A DNA stretch of 64,000 nt from Rhodovastum atsumiense (GCF_937425535.1 NZ_OW485601.1:115001-179000); one strand, 5' to 3'. Shown: positions 33,843 to 43,893, counted from the stretch's first letter. Numbers and translations: made by a program. Notes: generated by a model not told the origin, from the sequence alone.

Positions 33843-36635
33843 TCAGGTGCCCTCAAGCACCAGAACGGCAACCGGCAAATCGCCCAAAACCACCTCGATG
33901 CCCACCCCATTGTCGCTGGGCACGATCTCACGGCCACTGAACAGGTCACACCAGCGCTGCCCCTCGATCCGGGGCCAGGGAAGCACCGTGCCGGCCCAGT
34001 CCGGGTCGGCTGCCAGCCGCACCGGGAAACGCGCCGCCACCACCACCGCCGCATCTTCCCCATGACGCCGCGCAAAGGCACAGACCTGCTCAGCCCTCGC
34101 CCCCACCGCCACCAGCGGCTCATACGCCCCTTCGGCGAACAAGCCCGGATGCGCGCGGCGATACGCCAGCAACAGGCTGGTCACCCCCAGCTTGATGCGG
34201 CCGTCCCGCCACTCCGCCAGCATCTCCCGCAACGCCGCCCGCCGGTCACGCTCCAGCGCCACCGTCACCTCATCGAGCAGCCACATCCGGCGCTCATAGT
34301 CCACCGGACGCCGGTTGTCCGGATCCACCAGGCTGAGATCCCACACCTCGGCCCCCTGGTAGATGTCCGGCATGCCAGGAACCGTCAGCTTCAGGACGGT
34401 CTGCACCAGACTGTTGTGCACGCCAAGCCGCGCCACCCGCTCCTGGAACGGCAGGAAAGCCCCCAGGAACGCATCGGACGCGGAAACATCCAGGGCATCG
34501 CGCACGAAACCGAGCATCGCTTCCTCGTAAGCGGCATCCGGCGCCGCCCAGGTGGAATGCAGCTTCGCCTCGCGCAGGGACTTGATGATCGCCCCTTCCA
34601 TGCGCCCGACAAAGGCACCGACCTGCCCGGCATCCAGGCCACCGACGCCGGTGAGTTCGGCCGGCCAGGCACCAAGCAGCAACTGGTAGAACAGGTATTC
34701 GTCGTTGCGGTCGGGCGGCGCGGTGCCCTCCACGTCGCCGCGACGGGCCCGCAGGATGCGGCTCCAGGCCTGCACCTGCCGCGCCCATTCCTCCGGCAAC
34801 TCCGACAACACCGCCAGCCGCGCCCTGGTGTCCTCGCCACGCTTGGTGTCATGCGTCGACGTGTTCAGCATCGCGTGCGGCCAACGCGCGGCACGTTGCG
34901 CATTCGACTTGTGGAAGGATGCCAGCGAGACGCCGAAATGGTCGGGATGCCCGCCCACCTCGTTCAGCGCCACGAACCGGTTGTAGCGATAGAAGGCCGT
35001 GTCCTCGAGACCCTTCGCCATCACCGGGCCGCTGTATTGCTGCACCCGCATGGCGAAGCGCACCACCGTGTGCCGGCTGAAGCCGCTGCGCGGCTCTGCC
35101 ACCAGATCCGTCGTCAACAAACGGTGCAGGAAATCGAAGACACTCGGATCGACATCCGTCTCGTTGCGCCGCGCCTGCGCCACCGCCCAATCGATGTAGC
35201 GGCGATCCTCCTCGACCGGCACGGCGCCGTCCACATAGGTGCGGTAGACCGGAAAACAGGCGACGATCTCCTTCAGCGCCCGCTGCAGGATGTTGCGCGT
35301 GAAATCGGCGGTACGCGGATTCTGCCGGGCGATGCGCGCCGCGTCACGGGCCAGCACGTTCAGCTCGCTCGCCATCTCGTTCAGCATGATGCGGATCTTG
35401 CAGTCGCGCACGATCTCGCCAAAGGGACGCGCATCCTCGGCAAAGCCGGCGTAGACCTTGGAAAGCCCCGCTTCGCCCGCCGGATCCACCAGCACCCCGA
35501 GCACGAGGTTGGCGAATTCGTAGCCGGTGGTGCCCTCGACCGGCCACTCCTCGCGCAGCGCCTCGTGCCGGGCCAGGATTTTCTCAACGACCAGATAGAA
35601 CGGCCGGGGCGCCTGCTCGCGCAGCCGCAGCAGGTAGCCCTTGGGATCGAACAGCCCGTCCACGTGGTCGATGCGCAGCCCGTCCAGCACGCCCTCGCGC
35701 AGCAGCGAGAAAACCAGGGCATGCGCATGGTCGAACAGCTCCGGCAGTTCCATGCGCAGCCCGGCGAGCTCGTTGATGTTGAAGAAGCGCCGGTAGTTGA
35801 TGTCATCCGCGGCGACGCGGAAATGCGCGGCGCGCCAGTGCTGCTCCTGGATCAGCGCATCCAGCCCGCGCCAGGTCTCCAGCCGGCCGGGCTCGCCGTT
35901 GAGCCGCGCGACCGCCGCTCCCACCGCCTCCCGCACATCCGCCCGCTCCCGCGCCAGCGCGGCCAGCACGGCCTGCAGGTCCCTGGCACGCTGCACCACG
36001 CGCGGCCGCCAGTTCGGCAGGCCGGAAAACGCGTCGCCCAACCGTTCCAGCTCCGGGTGTGCATCACCGAGCACGTGCTGGTACTGCAGCGGACAGATCG
36101 GCAGCTTGTGCGTGTCATAGGCCCATACCGCGAAGCTGCCGGTCTCCGGCTCGAAGCGCAGGCTGAGCTGGCCGGATTCCAGAACGGCCCCGTACTGGTC
36201 ACCCAGGAAAGGCACCAGCAGCTTGCCCAGCAGATAGCGCCGGTCCGGCTCCCAGTCGATGTCGAACCAGCCCGCGTAGTCGGAATCCGGTCCCCATTCC
36301 AGTACGTCGAGCCACCACAGGCTGTCGGAACCGCCGACGCCCATGTGGTTCGGCACGAAGTCCAGCACCTGCCCCAGCCCGTTCGCCCGGAACGCCGCGA
36401 CCATGTCGCGGAACGCCGCCTCGTCGCCCAGTTCCGGGTTGAACCGGCCGTGATCGACGATGTCGTAGCCGTGGCTGCTGCCCGGCCGCGCCTTCAGATA
36501 GGGCGAGGCATAGACATGGCTGACGCCGAGCCGTGCCAGGTAGGGCGCGAGCGCCGCCGCCTCGGCGAAGCCGAACTTCGCGTGGAACTGCAGGCGGTAG
36601 GTCGCACGCGGCACCGGCACACGGGTTTCACTCAT
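33843..36635 (-). CDS. treY: Malto-oligosyltrehalose synthase (TreY)
   Basis: This 930-aa GH13 enzyme rearranges the reducing-end alpha-1,4 bond of maltodextrins to alpha,alpha-1,1, giving maltooligosyl trehalose. Family marks are ATYRLQFHAKFGFAEAAALAPYLARLG at the start, SHGYDIVDHGRFNPELG, VLDFVPNHMGVG, the nucleophile region LDGLRIDHVDGLFDPKGYL, and LVVEKILARHEALREEWPVEGTTGYEF with the acid/base Glu. NTSTHDTKRGEDTRARL and VPGMPDIYQGAEVWDLSLVDPDNRRPVDYERR close the barrel. Its ATG overlaps the stop of the upstream fusion gene by 8 bases, so the two are translationally coupled and TreY product passes to the TreZ domain of the fusion. Confidence 0.97.
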   Translation of the reverse strand: MSETRVPVPRATYRLQFHAKFGFAEAAALAPYLARLGVSHVYASPYLKARPGSSHGYDIVDHGRFNPELGDEAAFRDMVAAFRANGLGQVLDFVPNHMGVGGSDSLWWLDVLEWGPDSDYAGWFDIDWEPDRRYLLGKLLVPFLGDQYGAVLESGQLSLRFEPETGSFAVWAYDTHKLPICPLQYQHVLGDAHPELERLGDAFSGLPNWRPRVVQRARDLQAVLAALARERADVREAVGAAVARLNGEPGRLETWRGLDALIQEQHWRAAHFRVAADDINYRRFFNINELAGLRMELPELFDHAHALVFSLLREGVLDGLRIDHVDGLFDPKGYLLRLREQAPRPFYLVVEKILARHEALREEWPVEGTTGYEFANLVLGVLVDPAGEAGLSKVYAGFAEDARPFGEIVRDCKIRIMLNEMASELNVLARDAARIARQNPRTADFTRNILQRALKEIVACFPVYRTYVDGAVPVEEDRRYIDWAVAQARRNETDVDPSVFDFLHRLLTTDLVAEPRSGFSRHTVVRFAMRVQQYSGPVMAKGLEDTAFYRYNRFVALNEVGGHPDHFGVSLASFHKSNAQRAARWPHAMLNTSTHDTKRGEDTRARLAVLSELPEEWARQVQAWSRILRARRGDVEGTAPPDRNDEYLFYQLLLGAWPAELTGVGGLDAGQVGAFVGRMEGAIIKSLREAKLHSTWAAPDAAYEEAMLGFVRDALDVSASDAFLGAFLPFQERVARLGVHNSLVQTVLKLTVPGMPDIYQGAEVWDLSLVDPDNRRPVDYERRMWLLDEVTVALERDRRAALREMLAEWRDGRIKLGVTSLLLAYRRAHPGLFAEGAYEPLVAVGARAEQVCAFARRHGEDAAVVVAARFPVRLAADPDWAGTVLPWPRIEGQRWCDLFSGREIVPSDNGVGIEVVLGDLPVAVLVLEGT

Positions 36636-39600
36636 GGTCGCTGCTGTCCTCGGGCTGCGGGGTGCCGCGCTCGGCGCGGAAGATCTCGGCGATGTCGATG
36701 AAGCGTGGCCGCACCGCGAGCTCCTCCAGCGTCATCGACAGGCGGCGCCGCCAGTTCGGATGTTCCTCCGAGGTGGTCGGGACATTCACCGGATCAGCCT
36801 CGTCGGTCAGGTCGTCGATCTGCGCCATCGCCAGCACGGCGGGGCTGCGGGCGAGGAAAGCATGCACCGCCCGCGCCAGCTTCGGGATGTCGGGTTCGCC
36901 CTCGTCCGGCAACAGGCCCTCGGTGCGCAGTGCCTGCAGCAACTGCGTCCGGTCACGCGCGCGGGCCTCGCGCTGGCGCGATGCGTCCGCCGGATCGGGG
37001 AACAGGCCGAGCTGCTCCCTGATCTCGATGTCGCGCTCCGTCCACCAGCCGCGCAGGGTCGGCAGGTCATGGCTGCCGATCACCGCCAGGGCCAGCCCCG
37101 GATAGGCCGCGGGCGGGAAGAAGGCACCGGTCGTGAAGTCCTGCTCGAAATACAGCACCCGGTAGGAAAGGATATTCGCCGCCGCCATGTGCTCGCGGAA
37201 CCCCTCAGGCACCGTGCCGAGGTCCTCGCCGACGACGAGGCAACGCTGGCGATGGCTCTCCAGCGCCAGGATGCCGACCAGATCCTGCAGCGGATACTGC
37301 ACATAGGCGCCGTCCGGTGGCTTGCGGCCCCGTGGCACCCAATAGAGGTGCTGCAGCCCCATGACGTGATCGATGCGCAACCCACCGGCGTGGCGCATAT
37401 TGGCGCGGATCAGTTCGATGAAGCTGCGATAGCCTTCTTCCCGCAATGCCCGGGGATTGAAGGGCGGCACCCCCCAGTCCTGGCCGGCCGGGTTGAGGAT
37501 GTCGGGCGGCGCGCCGACCTGGGCGCCGGAGACCACGGCCGCGGCATTGACCCAGGTCTCGGCACCGGCACGATCGGCCCCCACCGCGAGGTCGCGGTAG
37601 AGCCCCACCGCCATGCCGCGCGCGGACGCCGTCGCCGCGGCGGCGGCAAGCTGCGTGTCGGCCAGCCATTGCAGCCACGCAAGAAAATCCAGCCGCTCAC
37701 GGTTCGCTTCGGCAAAGCGTGCCACCGTGGGGGAATCCGGGTCACGGTACTCCTCCGGCCAGCAATGCCAGTCGGCCAGGGCGGGATCGCGGGCGGCGAA
37801 ATACTCGCGCAGGGCCAGGAACAGGCAGTTGCGCTCCAGCACCGTGCCACGCTCGCGCCGGAACGCCGTGAAGCCCTCCCAGCGGGCGGGGTCGGCGGCC
37901 GTTCTGCAGGCATGGAACAACTGCTCCAGCACCGAGAACTTGAGGGCAGTGACCTCGGCATAATCCACGAGGGGCCGCGCGCTGCACGCCGCCACGCGGG
38001 CGCGGAACGCCTCCGAGGTGATCAGCTCCCGGGTCTGCGGGCAGTCCAGCAGTTCGGGCACCGCTAGCACGTCGATGTTGAGCACGTTCAGCAGCAGGCG
38101 GCTGGCCGGCGAATAGGGGCTGGCATGCTCGGGGTCGTCGTGGAACAGGGCGTGCAGCGGGTTGAGGCCGATCACGTCGGCCCCGCGCGCGGCGGTCAGT
38201 TCCACCAAACTGCGCAGATCGCCGAAATCACCGATGCCCCAGTCGGTGGCGGAGCGCAGCAGATAAAGCTGCGCGGCGATGCCCCAGAGCCGGCGCCCCT
38301 CGGCCAGCCCCGGCGGCAGCCAGCAACGTCCGGGGGTCACCACCAGTGTCGTGGCCGCCTGCCCTGGCTGGAAGGAAAACCGGTGATAGCCCCATGGCAG
38401 ATCGTCGGGCAGCACCAGCCGGCGGCGCTGCAGCGCCTGGCCGTCGACATGGCAGGACGCCACCAGGTCGAGCCGGTCGAACGCCACCTGCGCCACGATC
38501 TCGCTGCCGTCTTCCAGGGCCAGGTGCCAGATGATCTGGCCGGTATCGGGGGGCAGGACGATCTCCACCACCAGCGGCCCGGCAGTGACGTCCAGAACCA
38601 CCACGGGGGGCAACGGGCGCTGCCAGTCGGCCCGCTCCAAGGCCTCAAGGGTCGCGCGGACCTGTGCCTCGTCGTCGGCCGCAACCCCCATCGCGGCGAG
38701 CAGGCTGCGCTTGGTTTGGGCGCTGGCCCGCACCGTTTTCCCCCGGGCGTCACGGAAGACGGGTTCGATGCCCATCCGCCCGGCCAGCTCGTCCAGGGTG
38801 GCGCTGCCGGATTCCGCCGCCGCCTCGATCGCCCACCGGACCGCCCACGGGCCGAAACGCCCGTCCGCCTCCGCGCCGGTCTCGCCTTCCTGCCACAGCA
38901 CCTTTCCGGCAGCGACGGGAAATCCCTCGACCGGCGTTGGGGAGAGATTGGCCGCCAGCACCAGCGCGCCGCCTGCCCCCGTCCCGGACTCACCAAGGTT
39001 CCAGCGCACCACCACCGCGCCGTCGCCGATGATCTCGTAACGCCCACCGGCGCGGATGCCGGTCAGAAGCGGCACGATCTCGGCATGGCGAAGGGCCAGG
39101 ACACGCCGGTACCAATCGAGCCATCCCGCATGCGGCGCGCGCGCCAGATCCTCCCAGCGCAGCTTCGCCGCGGCGAAGGTGGCCTCCGCCGTGGGATCGG
39201 GGATGCGCTCGCGCGTCGCCGGGTCCTGGAATTCGGGGAAGCGGGCGAATTCCTCGCGCCGGCCCCGGCGCACCGCCTCGGCCAGATCGCCGCTGAAATC
39301 ACAGAAAAACGGGAAAGGCTGCGCGGCGGCCCATTCCTCGCCCATGAACAGCATCGGCACCTGCGGCAGCAGCAGATAGACCGATGCCACCGCCCGCACC
39401 GCAGCTTCCGGGGCGAAGGCGGTCAGGCGGTCGCCGAAGGCGCGGTTGCCGACCTGGTCGTGGTTCTGGATGAAGGCGATGAAGGCGCCGGGCGGCAGCG
39501 CCGCGCTCGGCTCGCCGCGGGCATGGCCGCGATAGGGCATGACCTCGCCCTGGAAGGCGAAGCCCTCGGCCAGGGCACGACCGAGCCTGTCGGTATGGCC

Positions 39601-42219
39601 TTTGTAGTCGGCGTAGTAGCCCTTGGCCTCGCCGCTCGCCGCCACGTGCAGCACGTGGTGGGCATCGTCGTTCCACTGCGCGGTATACCAGCGCGGCCTG
39701 CCGTCCGCGTCGCGGACCAGGCGGGAAGCCTGGTTCTCCTCGTTCTCCAGCACGAGATGGACGGGCCGGTCCGGCACGGCTTCGCGCACGCGCCTGGCCA
39801 GATCCTCCAGCAGATGAAGCGGGCTGTCGTCGAGGATGGCGTGCACCGCATCCAGCCGCAGGCCGTCGAGGTGAAACTCCTCGATCCAGTACAGGGCGTT
39901 GTGGATGAAGAAGTCGCGGACCGGGCTGGCCTCGGCACCGTCGGTGTTGATGGCGGCACCCCAGGGCGTCTTGTGGCGGTCGGTGAAGGCCTGCGGCGCG
40001 ATAGCGTGGAGATAGGCGCCCTCCGGTCCGAAATGGTTATAGACCACGTCGAGCAGCACCATCAGCCCGCGCGCATGGGCGGCCTCTACCAGGGCCTTCA
40101 GGTCCTCGGGGCGGCCATAGCTGCCGTCGGGCGCATAGGGCAGCACGCCGTCATAGCCCCAGTTGCGCAGGCCGGGGAAATCGCCGACCGGCATGATCTC
40201 GATCGCGGTGACGCCCAGCGCCACCAGATGATCCAGCCGGTCGATGGCGGCGCGGAAGGTGCCGCCCGGCGTGAAGGCGCCGACATGCAGCTCGTAGACC
40301 ACCGCCTCTTCCCAGGGACGGCCCTTCCAGGCGGCGTCGCCCCAGACATGGGCGGCCGGATCGATCACCTCGCTCGGCCCGTGCACATCGTTGGGCTGGT
40401 GGCGCGAGGCCGGGTCGGGCACGTGCAGCCCGTCCGGCAGCACGTAGCGGTAGCGCGTGCCGGCACGCGCCCGGTCGGTGACCAGCTCGTGCCAGCCACC
40501 GTCCTGTGCCTGCAAGGCCAACGTCTCCGCCGCGCCGTCGAGGGCAAGCCGGATCTGTTTGTGGGCGGGGGCCCAGAGGCGGAAGCGCACCCGCCCATCG
40601 GCCTGCAGCTCGGCACCGAAGGGCATGGCATGCCGGCGCGTCACCGGCGCGGCATCCAGCAGCGCCAGCACGCCGCGCAACGGGATGGCGACCCAGTCCG
40701 GTCGGTTGGCGCGCTCGTAGGCGATCTCGTAGAGCGCCCTCTCCAGCATGAAGAAATGCACCAGCCGTGCGGCCGCCGGTAGGTCAGCCGGGCAGCCCGG
40801 CGTTCCCTGCGCGGCCGCAAGATAAGCATCGAAGAAGGCGCGCGATGCCTCCGCCTCCCAGGCGTCCAGGCGGCGCAGCGCCGCCGTGCGTTGCGCCTCC
40901 GGCAGGTCGGCGGGCAAGGCGCGGCCGGCGGCCGCGGCGGCATAGGCGACAGAGCGCAGCAGCCCCGCCACGTCGCGCAACGGCGCGTGATGGGCGCGGC
41001 GCTCGGCAAGCGGGCGCATGGGCTCGCCCTCGAAATCGATGATGATCGCGTCCTCCCCGGCGACCAGCACCTGACCCAGATGGTAGTCGCCATGGTGGCG
41101 CGTGCGGGCGAAGGCAGGGGCATCGCGCAGCACCGTCTCGAGTTGCGCGGCCAGTTCGTCCCGGCGCCCCAGCAGGGCGGCGGCCAGGTCCCGCGCCGGC
41201 GGCGCCAGTTGCCGGGCATCGGCCGCGAGCCCGTCGAGGACGCGTCGGGCCAGCGCCTGCGCCGCCTCGGTCCAGCCCTGCCGTTCCGCCGGCCCGACCG
41301 CATGCGGCCGGAAGGCCGGATCCTGGCTGTCGATGCCGAAGGCGCGATGCATCTCGGCGGTGCGCTGACCCAGGCGGCGCAGCCAGGCGGTCGTTTCCGC
41401 CAGCATCTGCTCCGAGGCAGGTTCGTCGGCCGCGACGGCGCGCCCCAGTCGCCCCAGCACCCAGTTCCAGCCATCGCCCTGGTTCGGCACGAAAGCCTGC
41501 AGCACCGACAGCGTGATGGACCCGGTGGCGCCCGGAAGGTCCAGTTCGGCCCAGCCGAGCAAAGCCGGCGTCGCCGTGAAGCCGGCCTCGCCGGTGAGGA
41601 AGCGACCAACCTCCAGCTCGGGATGGATGCCCTGCTCCAGCTTGCGGATCACCTTCAGGATCGCCCCCTCGCCGATCCGGATCGAGGTGTTGGACTGCTC
41701 GGCATGGCTGCGGCGCACCGCCCAATTGCCGCCCGGCTCGAGCCCGGCCTGCGCCAGGCGATCGGTGTGGCCCGTACGCAGCCGGTCCCGCGCCGTGCCC
41801 TTCCCCCGCACCAGCGCGCCGATCCAGGCGCGCACGAAGTCATCGGTGGAAAAGGCTTCCACCAGCACCCCGGCCGGGGCGGCCCCGCCCGGCGCCGAGG
41901 CGGGAGCGGGAGCAATCACCTGGGCCGGATCCGTCCCCCCCCCGGCCGGAACCAGCGCGAGCGGCACGAAGAGCAGCAACGGCGCCTGCCCCGGCGGGGT
42001 CACTCGCCAGATGGCGAGCGCGGCAGGCTGGCGGGGGCTCGGAAAGGCAACCAGGGTCGCGAGCGTCACCGCCGGCCGGCCGGCGTCCTTGGCGGGGTAC
42101 CAGCGTTGCCGCAGCAGGAAATCCGGCAATGCGGCCTCGGCCACCGCCTCCAGCCCGGACGGCCAGGATTCGGCGGGAGTGGCATTCTTGTCGGTTGAAG
42201 AGCGTGAGGATGACGACAC
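36628..42219 (-). CDS. Maltokinase-TreZ-MalQ triple fusion enzyme
   Basis: This protein of about 1863 aa joins three activities of alpha-glucan and trehalose metabolism. Part 1 (about 20-510) is a maltokinase: LRQRWYPAKD, RRSHAEQSNTSIRIGEGAILKVIRKLEQG, HHGDYHLGQVL (Asp378) and IIIDFEGEP. Part 2 (about 532-1110) is malto-oligosyltrehalose trehalohydrolase: CBM48-like start MPFGAELQADGRVRFRLWAP, VYELHVGAFTPGGTF, LDGLRLDAVHAI (Asp790), LVLENEENQASR, FIQNHDQVGNRAFGDR. Part 3 (about 1120-1863) is 4-alpha-glucanotransferase with its N-terminal beta domain: DWGIGDFGDL, GGLRIDHVMGLQHLYWVPRG (Asp1617), VVGEDLGTVPEGF, IGSHDLPTLRGWW. The GTG at 42219 is preferred as start because it leaves room for a promoter; an ATG at 42387 would leave only 38 bases to the divergent gene. 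No frameshift is seen. No GlgE or TreS to use or supply the maltokinase substrate is in this window. Confidence 0.93.
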   Translation of the reverse strand: MSSSSRSSTDKNATPAESWPSGLEAVAEAALPDFLLRQRWYPAKDAGRPAVTLATLVAFPSPRQPAALAIWRVTPPGQAPLLLFVPLALVPAGGGTDPAQVIAPAPASAPGGAAPAGVLVEAFSTDDFVRAWIGALVRGKGTARDRLRTGHTDRLAQAGLEPGGNWAVRRSHAEQSNTSIRIGEGAILKVIRKLEQGIHPELEVGRFLTGEAGFTATPALLGWAELDLPGATGSITLSVLQAFVPNQGDGWNWVLGRLGRAVAADEPASEQMLAETTAWLRRLGQRTAEMHRAFGIDSQDPAFRPHAVGPAERQGWTEAAQALARRVLDGLAADARQLAPPARDLAAALLGRRDELAAQLETVLRDAPAFARTRHHGDYHLGQVLVAGEDAIIIDFEGEPMRPLAERRAHHAPLRDVAGLLRSVAYAAAAAGRALPADLPEAQRTAALRRLDAWEAEASRAFFDAYLAAAQGTPGCPADLPAAARLVHFFMLERALYEIAYERANRPDWVAIPLRGVLALLDAAPVTRRHAMPFGAELQADGRVRFRLWAPAHKQIRLALDGAAETLALQAQDGGWHELVTDRARAGTRYRYVLPDGLHVPDPASRHQPNDVHGPSEVIDPAAHVWGDAAWKGRPWEEAVVYELHVGAFTPGGTFRAAIDRLDHLVALGVTAIEIMPVGDFPGLRNWGYDGVLPYAPDGSYGRPEDLKALVEAAHARGLMVLLDVVYNHFGPEGAYLHAIAPQAFTDRHKTPWGAAINTDGAEASPVRDFFIHNALYWIEEFHLDGLRLDAVHAILDDSPLHLLEDLARRVREAVPDRPVHLVLENEENQASRLVRDADGRPRWYTAQWNDDAHHVLHVAASGEAKGYYADYKGHTDRLGRALAEGFAFQGEVMPYRGHARGEPSAALPPGAFIAFIQNHDQVGNRAFGDRLTAFAPEAAVRAVASVYLLLPQVPMLFMGEEWAAAQPFPFFCDFSGDLAEAVRRGRREEFARFPEFQDPATRERIPDPTAEATFAAAKLRWEDLARAPHAGWLDWYRRVLALRHAEIVPLLTGIRAGGRYEIIGDGAVVVRWNLGESGTGAGGALVLAANLSPTPVEGFPVAAGKVLWQEGETGAEADGRFGPWAVRWAIEAAAESGSATLDELAGRMGIEPVFRDARGKTVRASAQTKRSLLAAMGVAADDEAQVRATLEALERADWQRPLPPVVVLDVTAGPLVVEIVLPPDTGQIIWHLALEDGSEIVAQVAFDRLDLVASCHVDGQALQRRRLVLPDDLPWGYHRFSFQPGQAATTLVVTPGRCWLPPGLAEGRRLWGIAAQLYLLRSATDWGIGDFGDLRSLVELTAARGADVIGLNPLHALFHDDPEHASPYSPASRLLLNVLNIDVLAVPELLDCPQTRELITSEAFRARVAACSARPLVDYAEVTALKFSVLEQLFHACRTAADPARWEGFTAFRRERGTVLERNCLFLALREYFAARDPALADWHCWPEEYRDPDSPTVARFAEANRERLDFLAWLQWLADTQLAAAAATASARGMAVGLYRDLAVGADRAGAETWVNAAAVVSGAQVGAPPDILNPAGQDWGVPPFNPRALREEGYRSFIELIRANMRHAGGLRIDHVMGLQHLYWVPRGRKPPDGAYVQYPLQDLVGILALESHRQRCLVVGEDLGTVPEGFREHMAAANILSYRVLYFEQDFTTGAFFPPAAYPGLALAVIGSHDLPTLRGWWTERDIEIREQLGLFPDPADASRQREARARDRTQLLQALRTEGLLPDEGEPDIPKLARAVHAFLARSPAVLAMAQIDDLTDEADPVNVPTTSEEHPNWRRRLSMTLEELAVRPRFIDIAEIFRAERGTPQPEDSSDHE

Positions 42220-42425
42220 GGCGCACCACCCGAGTTGGTTCGGACCAGACGAAACCGCGAGCCCCCCCCGACGTTCCGGGGACCTGCCAGAATTCTTGCG
42301 TTCGCCATGGATTCCAGGGACCTCCGCCCCGTTGCGCGAGAGCCCGGCATCGACGGCGGGCGCAAACTGGTGGAACGTGGCGGCCATCGGATCCGCAACT
42401 GTGACACCAGGAAGGAACGTCCCGC

Positions 42426-43277
42426 ATGGCCTTGGAGTCCGTCTCCCGCGCCCGCTGTTTCGGCGGCACCCAGCACGTCTTCCGCCACCGCTCGGCCGAG
42501 ACCGGCACCGAAATGCGGTTCGCCGCCTTCGTCCCGCCGCAGGCCGGGGCAGGCAGGCTCCCTGTGGTCTGGTTCCTCTCCGGCCTGACCTGCACCGAGG
42601 AAAACTTCACCATGAAGGCCGGGGCACAGCGCGTGGCGGCGGAGCTGGGCCTGCTGCTGCTGGTCCCCGATACCAGCCCGCGCGGCGAGGGCGTGCCGGA
42701 TGACCCCGACGGAGCCTACGATTTCGGCCTCGGCGCCGGCTTCTACCTGGATGCCACGCAGGCGCCCTGGGCGCGGAATTACCGGATGGAGAGCTACCTG
42801 CTGCACGAACTGCCCGCCCAGGTCGCGGCCGAGCTTCCGGCCGACCTGACCCGGCAGGCGATCATGGGTCACTCGATGGGGGGACATGGGGCGATCACCC
42901 TGGCGCTGAAGACCCCGGGCCGCTTCGCCAGTGTCTCGGCCTTCGCCCCGATCAGCGCGCCGATGCGCTGCCCGTGGGGGGAAAAGGCGCTGGGCGGGTA
43001 TCTGGGCCCGGACCGGTCCGCCTGGCGACGCTACGACAGTTGCGCCCTGATCGAGGATGGCGCCCGCCTGCCGGAGCTGCTGGTCGACCAGGGCATGGCG
43101 GACACGTTCCTCGAAAGCCAGTTGAAGCCGGACCTGCTGCGGGCGGCCTGTGCCGATGCGGGCATCCCCCTGACCCTGCGCCTGCAGGAAGGCTACGATC
43201 ATTCCTACTTCTTCATCGCCAGCTTCATCGAGGACCATCTGCGCTGGCATGCCGGACGGCTCGGCAGGGCGGCGTGA
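42426..43277 (+). CDS. fghA: S-formylglutathione hydrolase
   Basis: This 283-aa alpha/beta-hydrolase cleaves S-formylglutathione to formate and glutathione, the second step of glutathione-dependent formaldehyde detoxification. Motifs are VVWFLSGLTCTEENFTMKAGAQRVAAELG (oxyanion region), IMGHSMGGHGAITLALK (nucleophile Ser), VDQGMADTFLE (Asp) and GYDHSYFFIASFIEDHLRWHA (His). An AGGAAGGA ribosome binding site precedes the ATG. The usual partner, class III alcohol dehydrogenase, is not next to it. It is divergent from the giant fusion gene across a 206-base gap. Confidence 0.95.
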   Translation: MALESVSRARCFGGTQHVFRHRSAETGTEMRFAAFVPPQAGAGRLPVVWFLSGLTCTEENFTMKAGAQRVAAELGLLLLVPDTSPRGEGVPDDPDGAYDFGLGAGFYLDATQAPWARNYRMESYLLHELPAQVAAELPADLTRQAIMGHSMGGHGAITLALKTPGRFASVSAFAPISAPMRCPWGEKALGGYLGPDRSAWRRYDSCALIEDGARLPELLVDQGMADTFLESQLKPDLLRAACADAGIPLTLRLQEGYDHSYFFIASFIEDHLRWHAGRLGRAA

Positions 43278-43293
43278 CCGTCCCGCCCCGCGC

Positions 43294-43839
43294 CTAATGC
43301 TGCGGCAATCGCTGCGCCAGGCGCAGATGCTCCTGCAGCACCGGTACGTTGCGCGCGGCAAAGGCCTTCACGTCGGCATCGGTGCCGCTCTGCGCCTCGG
43401 TCTGGTACGCCTGCAGATCGGATCGGTGGTCCTGCACCATGGCCTTGGCATAGGCCCGGTCGAAGGCGCGGCCATGCAGCTTCGCCAGGGCGTCATAGGT
43501 CTGCTGGTGCTCGGCGCCGATCCCGTCCGGCAGCGAGATCTGCTTCTGCTGCGCCAGCGCCGCGAGGTCCTGGTTGGCGCGCCCGTGGTCGGTGACCATA
43601 CGCTGGCCGAAGCGCTTCACCGCCGTGGAGCGCCCGTTCGTCTGGGCAAGCTGGCCGAGCTGCACCTCGGCCATGCCACCGCGCGCAGCCGCGGTGATGA
43701 AGGCGGCATCGCTGGTGGACAAGGTCGGATTGACCTGCGCCTTCGCCGCGGCGACGGTGGTGTCCGTGGCCTTCTGCGTTTCCGCGCAGCCTGCCAGCAG
43801 CAGCAGCGCGAGAGCGGTGCTGGCCAGGATCCGGGTCAT
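43294..43839 (-). CDS. DUF4142 domain lipoprotein
   Basis: This 181-aa protein starts with a lipoprotein signal (MTRILASTALALLLLAGC), the lipobox Cys being at about residue 18. The mature part is a four-helix ferritin-like DUF4142 domain: TSDAAFITAAARGGMAEVQLGQLAQTNGRS, VKRFGQRMVTDHGRANQDLAALAQQ, YDALAKLHGRAFDRAYAKAMVQDHRSDLQAYQ. The function is unknown; members are exported and often linked with stress. It is anchored in the cell envelope. It has its own promoter space of about 54 bases behind the HAD gene on the same strand, so co-transcription is possible. Confidence 0.88.
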   Translation of the reverse strand: MTRILASTALALLLLAGCAETQKATDTTVAAAKAQVNPTLSTSDAAFITAAARGGMAEVQLGQLAQTNGRSTAVKRFGQRMVTDHGRANQDLAALAQQKQISLPDGIGAEHQQTYDALAKLHGRAFDRAYAKAMVQDHRSDLQAYQTEAQSGTDADVKAFAARNVPVLQEHLRLAQRLPQH

Positions 43840-43893
43840 GATGTCTCTCCGTCGTTGCGGTCCAGGACACCAACGTGCGGAGAGGAATACCGT

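Noticed and set aside
32763-36701. 1312-aa open frame on the plus strand opposite the site-2 protease and treY
   Set aside because: It spans two genes of the other strand and shows only His/Arg/Gln-rich low-complexity sequence.
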